A stretch of DNA of 64,000 nt from assembly GCA_020635075.1 (NCBI GenBank), contig JACKAM010000002.1, positions 868,001-932,000 of the forward strand, given 5' to 3'. The notes under the pieces were generated by a model, which saw only the letters and a list, made by a program, of their open reading frames with translations, ran no database searches and was not told the origin of the DNA. Position numbers and translations under genes: made by a program. This DNA is from Pseudobdellovibrionaceae bacterium. Its GTDB lineage: Bacteria; Bdellovibrionota; Bdellovibrionia; Bdellovibrionales; UBA1609. Position 1 is the first letter of the stretch. Every line of letters starts with the position of its first letter. Positions 51,801 through 60,219 of this stretch are shown piece by piece.

Positions 51801-52492
51801 GTTTCAGGATCAAACGGGCGAATGGATTCGACTTCGTCCCCAAAAAGCTCAAGTCGAGTGGGTTGGATGTGAAAGGGGGAGTAGATGTCCAAAATTCCGC
51901 CGCGAAGGGCATAGCCGCCGACCTCATCTACCACGCTGACATTTTGGTATCCAAGTAGACCAAGCTGTTTATAAAAGTCCGAGTCGAGAGACTGGCCCTT
52001 TCGAATCCGCAAGGTCCTACGCGACAAATCATCGAACGGGAGAGTCCTTTGCAAGAGGGCCATCACCGAGGAAACAAAGATCTGGCCGGGCCTAGCCTCT
52101 TGAGCCGCCGCCAGCCACTTAATCCTTTGCGCCGTCACCCTGGGATTGGGGTACAGATTATCGTAGGGACTAACGTCAAAACCGGGAAGGACATAAACAG
52201 GATGTAGGGGTGTAAAAAAGGTCAGTGCCTCAACGAAACGGACCACATCGTCGTCTGTGGGAAGGACCACCAGTCGGGCCTTCCCCCCATCCCAGGGAAT
52301 TGAATCCGCGACCATGCCCGCAGCCAAGGTGTACGAGGTCGTTCCCACAACATGGAGATTGCGGGTGGAATCCTTTTCCCAGGCATGAGCCACCAGGGTC
52401 CCTAAACGAGGGTGCCAAGGTTCGGCGGGATTTGTCTTGGTACCCATTGCGGGACTACCAATTGATGGAGTTGGTACGTCCTTGAAATCCAT
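48884..52492 (-). CDS. mfd: transcription-repair coupling factor Mfd
   Basis: A 1202-residue translocase that removes stalled RNA polymerase and recruits UvrA. The N-terminal UvrB-like part (~30-450) has GGYALRGGILDIYSP. The RNA polymerase-interacting domain has GDFVVHKLHGVGIYEGL. The SF2 motor has GDVGFGKTEVAMRA, IVDEEQKFGVKHKE and QLRGRVGRSKERAYCYLL. The C-terminal D7 domain ends the protein. It is slightly longer than the E. coli enzyme (1148). The start is unsure: ATG 52492, GTG 52534 and ATG 52447 are all in frame and none has a strong ribosome site. Confidence 0.95.
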   Translation of the reverse strand: MDFKDVPTPSIGSPAMGTKTNPAEPWHPRLGTLVAHAWEKDSTRNLHVVGTTSYTLAAGMVADSIPWDGGKARLVVLPTDDDVVRFVEALTFFTPLHPVYVLPGFDVSPYDNLYPNPRVTAQRIKWLAAAQEARPGQIFVSSVMALLQRTLPFDDLSRRTLRIRKGQSLDSDFYKQLGLLGYQNVSVVDEVGGYALRGGILDIYSPFHIQPTRLELFGDEVESIRPFDPETQRSEDGDLSEMVLLPPREIVYDEDHLQDVIARYRATIRDREIDSSEIEMVLHSLTQRQFFPGVEFLLRCFYPQAVSPLDHFCCDLSVTTVDPLEVARHHDLTRESMKADYLGSPSAVIRPSVEDLYDSLEQAPWPGGTRRIDFSKIHLAEEWSSEEEDFANIIEYPAPDMAEFRKQAVALLNKPAEQIPYIREKITQLKEDGFAVFICTHSQSSASRINLLLEKCELDTEVFELIHLPWTTCQDAQSRNPNLVHLFVGPWPETVKSNPDKIVFLRDSDFWGHKKARRDYQTKGTLAQRANAVTFGDLKAGDFVVHKLHGVGIYEGLKIMDIQGVPTEMIHLRYKDNDSLYLPVYRIGQIQKYSGPASPKLMDKLGGTGWEKTKTKVRKHLRDMALDLLQLYAKRAQVERPPFSEADENFFSFENAFPYEETEDQNKVIGDVLSDMTGPQPMDRLLCGDVGFGKTEVAMRAAFKAVEDGRQVAVIAPTTVLTFQHTRTFRKRFAQWPVTVKSLNRFVPAKEIKQTLREMEEGKVDIVIGTHRLLSKDIKFKNLGLLIVDEEQKFGVKHKETLRKMKASVDTLALSATPIPRTLHMSLVGIRDLSLLNTPPLDRLPTRTFVCKFDKETIRKAVMAEIGRGGQVFFIHNRVQSIYALADELRVLLPDVRMAVAHGQMEEDQLEKTMIQFFNHELDVLICTTIIESGMDIPRANTMFVDRADHFGLSQLYQLRGRVGRSKERAYCYLLIPPNRRIDPDAQERLRVLQENTALGSGIRIAHYDLELRGAGDLLGQDQSGHINAIGYELYMELLDEAVRNAKGDPKQMEDLEPEINIRIPAFIPDRYISDIRVRLFYYKSMTEIRSPEDLERIEEELRDQFGKPPDEVLNLLGIMLIRRLCCDLGVKDLNAGAKRISLAFTDQTNLPVDKVIELTSRENKKFALTPDSRLIVRMNDITWPNVYEELVLLKRLLPTKH

Positions 52493-52635
52493 TGATTTGA
52501 TCACACTTAATTCACCGCACCAAAAATGCAACACATTTTCCAGAGCCGCTTAATGCAAGGCACCAAACGTCACTGGTTGGGGATCAACTGTCGATTGGGG
52601 AAGGAATGATATCTTCTTGAATCCATTGAATTATC

Positions 52636-52664
52636 TTGGCCTCTTTCGCCGCACTCTGTATATA
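52636..52664 (+). promoter_or_regulatory. candidate promoter of the nuo cluster
   Basis: TTGGCC (52636-52641) and TATATA (52659-52664) are 17 bp apart and about 45 bp before nuoA, in the 216-bp divergent mfd-nuoA gap. No other clear signal is seen in that gap. Confidence 0.5.
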
Positions 52665-52708
52665 TAGAGGCTCAACAACCATGTCCTGTTTTTTGCTCGG
52701 AGTGTGGC

Positions 52709-53080
52709 ATGTCACCCATGGTAACCATTCTTGTTCTTGGCGTCTTTGTCGCCCTTTTTGGAACAGCATTAATCGTAGTTTCATCCCTGTTGGGACCCAG
52801 ACTTCCACAAGCAGAAATGAAAAAGCGGCCCTATGAGTGTGGGCTCGAAGGCGAGATTAAGAGCGACACCAAAGTTCCGGTGAAGTTTTACTTAACCGCC
52901 ATTCTCTTTATCCTTTTCGATATCGAAATCATCTTCATGTATCCATGGGCGGTTGCCTACGGGGATTATCTTTCTGCCGGCAAGGGTGTTTACATTTTTA
53001 TCGCCATGGCGGTCTTTTTGGCGGTGTTTATTTTTGGACTTCTTTGGGAAATCAAATCGAAAGCCCTGGAGTGGGAATAA
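52709..53080 (+). CDS. nuoA: NADH-quinone oxidoreductase subunit A
   Basis: A 123-residue membrane subunit of complex I with three helices. MKKRPYECGLEGE is the conserved loop with the key Cys, and FDIEIIFMYPWAVA is the second signature. GGAG lies upstream. It is followed at once by nuoH, with nuoB, C, D, E, F, G and I absent here. Confidence 0.95.
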   Translation: MSPMVTILVLGVFVALFGTALIVVSSLLGPRLPQAEMKKRPYECGLEGEIKSDTKVPVKFYLTAILFILFDIEIIFMYPWAVAYGDYLSAGKGVYIFIAMAVFLAVFIFGLLWEIKSKALEWE

Positions 53081-54259
53081 ATGGGACAAGACATATTTGA
53101 GATTTCAATCAACGCCATCAAGATGGTGTTGATTTTTTTAATGATGGTGCAAATTGTGCCCGTGTTGGTGTGGGTTGAAAGACGAGGCTCGGCCTTTATT
53201 CAAAATCGTTTGGGACCTAACCGAATCGGACCTTTAGGGTTGACTCAGCTTTTGGCTGACGCGGTCAAATTTTTGTTCAAAGAGGAGTTTCTTCCCGACA
53301 AGGCTCATCGCTTTTTGTTTTATGGCGCGCCAATTGTTGCGCTCATCCCAGGGGCCCTGGCGTTTGGATCCATTCCCCTTTCTATGCCGATTCAGCTGGA
53401 ACCCTTTCAGCAGATGATTTTTGGATTCAATCTTGAAACCACCAAGAACTACACGTTTGCCTTTCAGAGCTTTGATATAGGTATCGGAATTGTCTTTGTC
53501 TTGGGCGTCTCATCCCTAGGAGCCTATGCGCTCCTCATGGCCGGGTGGAGTTCAAACAACAAGTTTTCATTGATGGGTGCCTTACGAGCCAGTGCCCAGA
53601 TGATCAGTTACGAGTTGGCCCTTGGCCTGTCTCTGGTTGGAGTTTTGCTACTTTATAACACATTCACCTTCTCAGACATGATTGCCATGCAACAGGGGCC
53701 GCTTACTATCTCCTTTATGGGATCAGACAAGGTGGTTTCCTTTCTGCCAAATTGGGGAATCTTTTTTCAACCGCTTGGCGCCATCATCTTTTTTGCAGCC
53801 ACCTTCGCCGAAACCAACCGCTTACCCTTTGACCTTCCAGAGGCAGAGGCCGAACTGGTCGCAGGGTATCACACCGAGTACGGTGGATTAAAAATGCTCA
53901 TGTTTTATATTGGCGAGTATGGCCATATGTTGGTGGCGTCTGCATTGATGGTCACCTTCTACTTTGGTGGCTATAACATCCCGATGATTGAGCCGGGTCA
54001 GATTGTTGAGCACTTTGTTGGCCACGGATTATCAAATAATCAGGCCAATGTTTTGTCGGCTTTTTTGCTTCATGGAGTGTTTTTTATTAAGGTTCTGATC
54101 TTTTTATGGATCTTTATTTGGGTGAGATGGTCCTTGCCCCGTTTTCGTTATGATCAGCTGATGGATTTAGGCTGGAAGACCATGCTGCCATGGGCCCTGG
54201 GTAACACCATTGTAACGGCGGTGGTGATCCTGATTCTTAGAAACAAGTGGGTGCAATAG
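53081..54259 (+). CDS. nuoH: NADH-quinone oxidoreductase subunit H
   Basis: A 392-residue membrane subunit at the quinone-site junction. Signatures are ERRGSAFIQNRLGPNRIGPLG near the N-terminus and FAETNRLPFDLPEAEAELVAGYHTEY in the middle. It is longer than usual (320-350) because of an insertion around residues 215-240 and a longer loop near 300. The stop TAG shares its G with the next start. Confidence 0.96.
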   Translation: MGQDIFEISINAIKMVLIFLMMVQIVPVLVWVERRGSAFIQNRLGPNRIGPLGLTQLLADAVKFLFKEEFLPDKAHRFLFYGAPIVALIPGALAFGSIPLSMPIQLEPFQQMIFGFNLETTKNYTFAFQSFDIGIGIVFVLGVSSLGAYALLMAGWSSNNKFSLMGALRASAQMISYELALGLSLVGVLLLYNTFTFSDMIAMQQGPLTISFMGSDKVVSFLPNWGIFFQPLGAIIFFAATFAETNRLPFDLPEAEAELVAGYHTEYGGLKMLMFYIGEYGHMLVASALMVTFYFGGYNIPMIEPGQIVEHFVGHGLSNNQANVLSAFLLHGVFFIKVLIFLWIFIWVRWSLPRFRYDQLMDLGWKTMLPWALGNTIVTAVVILILRNKWVQ

Positions 54260-54792
54260 TGGAAACCAATATTCTGTTTTATGCTCTATCGACAGTTATT
54301 GTTCTATTTTCCTTTTTTATGCTGATTTCTGCCAATCCGGTTTATTCGGCTCTTTTTTTGGCGCTGACTATGATCGGTCTTTCGGGTGTGTTCTTTTTGT
54401 TAAATGCTTATTTTATCGCCGGCGTTCAGCTCATTGTCTACGCAGGAGCCGTGATGGTTTTGTTCGTCATGGTTCTCATGCTTTTTGATCTTAAAAAAGA
54501 GGTGGCGGCCTTTAGCCGGGGTCTTATGTCGGGGATCATTAAGCTCGTGTCCGCCGGCGCACTGTTTGGCCTTGTTGTGGGTGCAGCCAAACACTCCACC
54601 GAAATGATGATGTCGGGCCCACCAGAGGAAACTGCTGGTTTGGGCTATGCCGTTGAGATGAAGACCATCGCAAACCTGCTCTTTTCAAAATATCTATTGG
54701 CGTTCGAAGTTTTGGGAATTTTGTTGCTGTTGATCGCGGTTGGTGTTGTTGCCGTTTCTCGCTCCAAAGGAGGCACCCATGCTCGCCCTTGA
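54259..54792 (+). CDS. nuoJ: NADH-quinone oxidoreductase subunit J
   Basis: A 177-residue five-helix membrane subunit. YFIAGVQLIVYAGAVMVLFVMV is the conserved third helix with the pi-bulge region. GTG 54259 overlaps the nuoH stop by one base. The 3' end overlaps nuoK by 14 bp. Confidence 0.93.
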   Translation: METNILFYALSTVIVLFSFFMLISANPVYSALFLALTMIGLSGVFFLLNAYFIAGVQLIVYAGAVMVLFVMVLMLFDLKKEVAAFSRGLMSGIIKLVSAGALFGLVVGAAKHSTEMMMSGPPEETAGLGYAVEMKTIANLLFSKYLLAFEVLGILLLLIAVGVVAVSRSKGGTHARP

Positions 54793-55105
54793 AGGCCTAA
54801 AATATGTGGGGCTGAATCATTACCTGGTTCTGTCAGGAATTCTCTTTACGATCGGGATGGTCGCAGTTCTTATGCGGCGAAATGTGATCGTCATACTTAT
54901 GGGCGTGGAGCTTATGCTCAATGCGGTGAATTTAAGCTTTGTGGCCTTTAGCCACTTTACCGCCAACATTCACGGCCAACTGATGGTGTTTTTTGTCATG
55001 ACGGTCGCGGCAGCCGAGGCAGGCGTAGGTCTGGCCCTAGCTGTGACTGTATTCAGACGATTTAAAGAAGTGAACATTCGATCTTTTGAACAACTTAAAG
55101 GCTAA
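54779..55105 (+). CDS. nuoK: NADH-quinone oxidoreductase subunit K
   Basis: A 108-residue, three-helix subunit. LMGVELMLNAVNLSFVAF holds the proton-path Glu, and AAAEAGVGLALAVTVFRR the second. An excellent AAGGAGG precedes ATG 54779, which rules out the longer frame from 54740. Confidence 0.96.
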   Translation: MLALEGLKYVGLNHYLVLSGILFTIGMVAVLMRRNVIVILMGVELMLNAVNLSFVAFSHFTANIHGQLMVFFVMTVAAAEAGVGLALAVTVFRRFKEVNIRSFEQLKG

Positions 55106-55114
55106 GGCATTTTA

Positions 55115-57043
55115 ATGAAGACCACATTCCTTTTTGCCATCTTACTTGCGGCGCCCTTGGTTGGATTCCTTTTTAACGGACTTCGTTTTAGAAGCAAAAA
55201 TGGCACTCTGGCCGGTACAGTGGCTTCGGCAGCAGCTCTGGTGTCTTTTGTGTGTTCGGCGGTGTTGGTTGCCAAGCTTGCGGGCCTTCCTGTTGGTGAT
55301 CGAGTCCTCACCGCTCACTTTTTTGATTGGCTGGCGGTAGGCAGCTTTTCGGTGGGCGCTTCGTTTTTGGTAGATCAAATCAGCGCCATTATGGTGTTGG
55401 TTGTGACCGGGGTTGGATCTTTGATCCATGTTTTCAGTATCGGCTATATGTCCCATGACGAACGCCCGTCCAAGTACTTTGCATACTTAAACCTATTCCT
55501 GTTCAATATGCTTCTGCTGATTTTGGGTGACAATCTTTTGGTGATGTTTGTTGGCTGGGAGGGTGTGGGACTTTGTTCCTATTTGCTAATTGGCTTTTGG
55601 TTTACGGACAGGGAAAAGGCAGCTGCCGGCATGAAGGCATTTATCACCAACAGAATTGGTGATGCCGGGTTTTTGCTGGGGATCTTTTTGATCTTTGCCA
55701 CGTTTGGCACGGTGACCTTTGCCGAGCTTCTGCCGATGCTTCCAGCTGAGGCAGAAGCCGGGTGGACGGGCCCAATTACCCTGGCCTGTTTATTCTTGTT
55801 TGTCGGTGCCACCGGCAAGTCTGCTCAGATTCCTCTATACGTGTGGCTTCCTGATGCCATGGCTGGACCAACGCCGGTTTCGGCACTCATCCACGCGGCA
55901 ACCATGGTAACTGCCGGGGTTTACATGATGGTGCGCCTGAGTGGTCTGTACATTCTGGCCCCAAATGCCATGATGGTGGTGGCAATTGTGGGGGCCTTGA
56001 CGGCCTTAATGGCTGCCACCATTGGTATGACCCAATGGGATATCAAAAAGATTCTCGCTTATTCGACCGTGTCTCAATTGGGCTATATGGTATTGGGTGT
56101 GGGTGTAGGTGCATTTATGCCAGCCATGTTTCACCTGATGACTCATGCTTTTTTTAAGGCCCTGATGTTCTTGGGTTCAGGAAGCGTAATTCATGCCATG
56201 CATGAGGAACAGGATGTAAGAAAAATGGGCGGACTGGCCAAGGCCATGCCCATTACCTATTCGACATTTATGATGGGTTGGTTGGCGATTATTGGTCTTC
56301 CGCCGTTTGCCGGCTTCTTTAGTAAGGACGAGATCCTTTGGTATGCCTGGAATCTGCCTGGAGCCGGACCCTTATTTTGGATTGTTGGTGTCGTGGGAGC
56401 TGCGGCAACGGCCTTTTATATGACGCGATTAATGGCCTTGGTCTTCTGGGGCAAAAGCCGAGTTCCCTCGAACATTCATCCTCATGAATCTCCACCAACG
56501 ATGACTGTTCCTTTGATCATCCTAGGATTTTTGTCCGTTGTTGGTGGTTGGATCGGCATTCCCCACGTGATTTCGGCTGTGCTGCCGGGACATCCGCCAA
56601 ACCTGCTTGAGGGTTGGCTTTCCCCTGCATTGGCCAAGCTTCCCCATGAAATTCACGGTACGGCATTGCTGGAGTGGTCCCTAATGGGGATATCGGTTGG
56701 ACTGGCTGGACTGTCTGCCTGGTTTGCCTATGACTCTTACATCAAAAAACCGGATCGGCCGAAAACCATCACCGCCAGGATTAAGCCTGTCTATGAACTG
56801 GTAAACGGAAAGTACTGGGTGGATGAGTTTTATTTTGGACGTATCATCAACCCCCTGGTCGATATCAGTAAAGGCCTATGGGCGTACATTGATGTGAATT
56901 TTATTGATAAGGCTACTTATTCAGTTTCGGATCTGGTCAAGAGTGCCGGAAATGGAATTCGGGCGATGCAGAATGGTAACCTTCAGCATTATGCTTTAAT
57001 GGTTGCCCTTGGTCTTGTCCTAGTCATGGTATTTGCTCTTTGA
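55115..57043 (+). CDS. nuoL: NADH-quinone oxidoreductase subunit L
   Basis: A 642-residue antiporter-like subunit at the distal end of the membrane arm, with the long lateral helix at its C-terminus. LVMFVGWEGVGLCSYLLIGFW, PTPVSALIHAATMVTAGVYM and MTHAFFKALMFLGSGSVIH carry the conserved Glu, Lys and His of the ion path. It lies 9 bp after nuoK and 8 bp before nuoM. Confidence 0.97.
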   Translation: MKTTFLFAILLAAPLVGFLFNGLRFRSKNGTLAGTVASAAALVSFVCSAVLVAKLAGLPVGDRVLTAHFFDWLAVGSFSVGASFLVDQISAIMVLVVTGVGSLIHVFSIGYMSHDERPSKYFAYLNLFLFNMLLLILGDNLLVMFVGWEGVGLCSYLLIGFWFTDREKAAAGMKAFITNRIGDAGFLLGIFLIFATFGTVTFAELLPMLPAEAEAGWTGPITLACLFLFVGATGKSAQIPLYVWLPDAMAGPTPVSALIHAATMVTAGVYMMVRLSGLYILAPNAMMVVAIVGALTALMAATIGMTQWDIKKILAYSTVSQLGYMVLGVGVGAFMPAMFHLMTHAFFKALMFLGSGSVIHAMHEEQDVRKMGGLAKAMPITYSTFMMGWLAIIGLPPFAGFFSKDEILWYAWNLPGAGPLFWIVGVVGAAATAFYMTRLMALVFWGKSRVPSNIHPHESPPTMTVPLIILGFLSVVGGWIGIPHVISAVLPGHPPNLLEGWLSPALAKLPHEIHGTALLEWSLMGISVGLAGLSAWFAYDSYIKKPDRPKTITARIKPVYELVNGKYWVDEFYFGRIINPLVDISKGLWAYIDVNFIDKATYSVSDLVKSAGNGIRAMQNGNLQHYALMVALGLVLVMVFAL

Positions 57044-57051
57044 GGTGTTAA

Positions 57052-58638
57052 ATGTTGCTGACGACTTTGGTATTTCTACCCCTTGTAATGGCATTGGTGC
57101 TGATGCTGATACCCAGCGAAAGAATGCTCAGACCGATGGCGTTGGGTTTTGCGGCTGTTGAATTTGTGCTCAGCCTGGCGCTTTTTCTTCGCTTTGACCC
57201 CGGCCTTGCCGGATTACAGCTGGTGGAAATGCATCCCTGGGTGAAGTCAGTTGGCATCAGTTACTTCTTGGGTTTGGACGGGATCTCCTTTTGGCTGGTT
57301 CTTCTCACCACCTTTTTAACCCCCATAACGATCTTGGGGGCATGGACGGCTATTAACAAACGGGTACGGGCTTTTTTGGTCTCCATGTTTGTGCTGGAAA
57401 CCACCATGTTGGGCACCTTTGTGGCCATGGACGCGGTGCTGTTTTATACCTTTTTCGAGGCATCACTGCTTCCCATGTACTTCATTATCGGTATTTGGGG
57501 TGGCGAACGCAGGATCTATGCAACCTTGAAGTTCTTTATCTATACGATGGTGGGCTCCCTGTTCATGCTATTGGGGATTATCGCTTTGATGTTCTATGCC
57601 CAGGATCAGCTCGGATATATGTCGGCAAGTCTTGTCGACCTTTATAAACTTAAGATCCCCTTCGTTGCAGGCGAGTTTATATCCACCCAGACACTATTAT
57701 TTTTTGCCTTTTCGCTGGCATTTGCCATTAAGGTTCCGGTTTTTCCATTTCATACATGGCTACCAGATGCTCACGTGGAGGCACCAACACCAGGTTCAGT
57801 TATTCTTGCTGGCGTGATGCTAAAAATGGGCACCTATGGTCTTCTGAGGTTTTCCATTCCCCTTTTCCCAGAGGCGGCGACCTATTACTCCTGGGTATTT
57901 TTACTGATTGGTGTGGTTGGTATCATTTATGGTGCTTTGGTGGCCATGGTTCAGCCAGACATCAAAAAGCTTGTTGCCTATTCCTCGGTTTCCCACATGG
58001 GCTATGTGGTGTTGGGCCTTTTTGCCTTTAATACGTATGGAATTTCTGGTGGTCTTTATCAAATGCTCAATCATGGAATTAGCACGGGAGCGTTGTTTTT
58101 GTTGGTGGGTATGATCTATGAGCGAACCCACTCAAGAGAGATCAGTCGCTACGGTGGTCTGGCTTCCGTCGCGCCAATTTTTACGATTGTTTTTATGATC
58201 ATCACCCTTTCGTCTATTGCCGTTCCCATGACCAATGGATTTGTCGGCGAGTTTTATATTCTTTTAGGAAGCTTCCTCAGCTCCCGCTCCTATGCCTTTT
58301 TTGCCGTCTTTGGTGTGGTGCTGGGTGCGGCCTATATGTTGTGGATGGTGAAGAGAGTCTTCTTTGGTGAAAAAGGGGAAATCGTACAGAAATATGAATC
58401 GGCGGGACTGGATATTAACCTGCGGGAGTTTTTGGTTCTCGCGCCTCTGGTCGTGTTGGTTTTCTGGATGGGCCTTTTTCCCAACCACTTCCTGCGCTGG
58501 ACAAAATCGAGCATCGATCATTTGCTGGAAAACCGTCTGAATTACGAACTACCGGTTGTCGATCATAAGGCAAAAAAGAGTCCCTTTGCCGTCAGTCAGG
58601 ACTTCCCTTCGTCCAAAGACGGGGAATTGGAGCAATAA
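57052..58638 (+). CDS. nuoM: NADH-quinone oxidoreductase subunit M
   Basis: A 528-residue antiporter-like subunit. FEASLLPMYFIIGIWGGE and FHTWLPDAHVEAPTPGSV are the family blocks, and YSSVSHMGYVVLGLFAFN follows. GAGGTG lies just upstream of ATG 57052. The stop directly abuts nuoN. Confidence 0.97.
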   Translation: MLLTTLVFLPLVMALVLMLIPSERMLRPMALGFAAVEFVLSLALFLRFDPGLAGLQLVEMHPWVKSVGISYFLGLDGISFWLVLLTTFLTPITILGAWTAINKRVRAFLVSMFVLETTMLGTFVAMDAVLFYTFFEASLLPMYFIIGIWGGERRIYATLKFFIYTMVGSLFMLLGIIALMFYAQDQLGYMSASLVDLYKLKIPFVAGEFISTQTLLFFAFSLAFAIKVPVFPFHTWLPDAHVEAPTPGSVILAGVMLKMGTYGLLRFSIPLFPEAATYYSWVFLLIGVVGIIYGALVAMVQPDIKKLVAYSSVSHMGYVVLGLFAFNTYGISGGLYQMLNHGISTGALFLLVGMIYERTHSREISRYGGLASVAPIFTIVFMIITLSSIAVPMTNGFVGEFYILLGSFLSSRSYAFFAVFGVVLGAAYMLWMVKRVFFGEKGEIVQKYESAGLDINLREFLVLAPLVVLVFWMGLFPNHFLRWTKSSIDHLLENRLNYELPVVDHKAKKSPFAVSQDFPSSKDGELEQ

Positions 58639-60114
58639 ATGGACATTAATTTCAGCGTTGTTGATCTTATTTTAGTAAGCCCTGCGATTGCCCTGTTTAT
58701 CGTAAGCTTGATACCCCTAAGCCTGAAGGCCTTTCGCGGCAACCGTGTTCCCCGGCCTATGACGGTGATCCTCTATTCCTATATTGGTCTGATTGCTGCC
58801 GCCGGGCTGGCTGTGGCGAATTATGGAGTGAACCAAACGGCCTTTGAAAAGGCCTTGGTTTTCGATGGGCTATCGAGCTGGTCAACCCTGTTGATTGTGG
58901 TGTCAACGGCCTTTGGATTGTTGTTTGCTAAAGAGAACTTGGCCACCAACACCAAGCAATTTAGTGAGTTGGTATTTTTAATACTCAATGCGGCAGTTGG
59001 CATGATGCTGGTGTCATGGGCCAATGATCTCATAATGCTGTTTATTGGTATCGAAGTGATGTCCTTATGCTTGTATTTAGCCGTGGCACTTAGTTTGGAG
59101 GATCGCCTGTCTAAAGAGGCGGCCTTTAAGTACTTTGTGCTGGGAAGCTTTGCCTCGGCGATTTTTCTTTACGGCGTGGCCTTTATCTTTGGCACCACGG
59201 GTAACACGTACCTGTTGGAGCTTTCGGAAATTGGCTCGGAACTCATTAGCACCAATCGGCTTTTCCTTTTTGGCGTGATCATGCTGATCGTGGGCCTTTG
59301 CTTTAAGGTTTCCATTTTTCCATTTCATGCCTGGACCCCTGATGTTTACCAGGGCTCATCAACACCAGTGACCGGATTTATGGCGGCTGGGGTAAAGGTG
59401 GCGGTGTTTGTGTCTTTCCTACGAGTTGTGGCCACTCAGATTCTCAATGGCGAAAGAGCCGAGGATTTGGTTTTCGCACTTGAGTGGTTAGCGGTATTCA
59501 CCATGCTGGCGGGCAATATTGCGGCTATTTTGCAGAATAATCTCAAGCGAATGCTGGCTTACTCCAGTGTGGCCCATTCTGGCTATGTGTTGGTGGGCAT
59601 TCTGGCTGCCGGAGTGGGTGATTTGGGGCATCTGGGGGCCTCGGGCGTGATGTTTTATGTACTTGGCTATGCGGTTATGACCTTGGGTTCTTTTGGTATC
59701 ATAAGTTTGTTTGAAAAAAGCGAGAACTCAGAGCTTGAGGTGGCGGATCTGAAAGGGCTCGCAGTTCGCCATCCGTGGTTGGCCCTTTGTCTTGCGGTTT
59801 TCCTTCTAAGCTTGGCCGGAATCCCACCGACCGTGGGATTTTTTGGCAAGTTCTTCCTGTTTTCGGCAGCAATTAAGCAGGGCTTCTTTTGGCTGGCCGT
59901 GTGGGGAGTTTTGAGTTCGGCCATTAGCGTTTATTACTATTTGAAACCTATTGTTTATATGTACATGAGTGAAGGCGAAGCCCTGGAGGCACCCATTGGC
60001 CGTCAGTTTTCCAGGTTAGCAATCTTTGCCTGTGCCTTTTTGGTGATCGCCGTGGGTCTGTTCGCCAATCCTTTTTACGAAATGATTCGCAAGAGTGTGA
60101 TTGGCTTGTTCTAA
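58639..60114 (+). CDS. nuoN: NADH-quinone oxidoreductase subunit N
   Basis: A 491-residue antiporter-like subunit. GIEVMSLCLYLAVAL, FPFHAWTPDVYQGSSTPVTGF and MLAYSSVAHSGYVLVG are diagnostic. It ends the cluster; its stop codon lies inside the left arm of the long inverted repeat. Confidence 0.96.
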   Translation: MDINFSVVDLILVSPAIALFIVSLIPLSLKAFRGNRVPRPMTVILYSYIGLIAAAGLAVANYGVNQTAFEKALVFDGLSSWSTLLIVVSTAFGLLFAKENLATNTKQFSELVFLILNAAVGMMLVSWANDLIMLFIGIEVMSLCLYLAVALSLEDRLSKEAAFKYFVLGSFASAIFLYGVAFIFGTTGNTYLLELSEIGSELISTNRLFLFGVIMLIVGLCFKVSIFPFHAWTPDVYQGSSTPVTGFMAAGVKVAVFVSFLRVVATQILNGERAEDLVFALEWLAVFTMLAGNIAAILQNNLKRMLAYSSVAHSGYVLVGILAAGVGDLGHLGASGVMFYVLGYAVMTLGSFGIISLFEKSENSELEVADLKGLAVRHPWLALCLAVFLLSLAGIPPTVGFFGKFFLFSAAIKQGFFWLAVWGVLSSAISVYYYLKPIVYMYMSEGEALEAPIGRQFSRLAIFACAFLVIAVGLFANPFYEMIRKSVIGLF

Positions 60115-60219
60115 AAGGTTCCAGGTCCTCAACTGATATGCAGAGCAGCATAATAGATCCGAATGAGGGCTCATTATATTGCTCTGCATATCAGTTGAGG
60201 ACCTGGAACCTTTTAGAAC
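60108..60219. repeat. 40-bp perfect inverted repeat between convergent nuoN and patatin gene
   Basis: The left arm 60108-60147 (GTTCTAAAAGGTTCC...) is the exact reverse complement of the right arm 60180-60219. The 32-bp centre carries a further 5-bp pair (ATAAT/ATTAT). The element fills the whole gap, from the last codons of nuoN to the base before the lipase stop. AAAAGG/CCTTTT at the arm bases could make it a two-way terminator, but 40 bp is far longer than usual, so a MITE-like insertion or RNA-processing hairpin is also possible. Confidence 0.9.
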
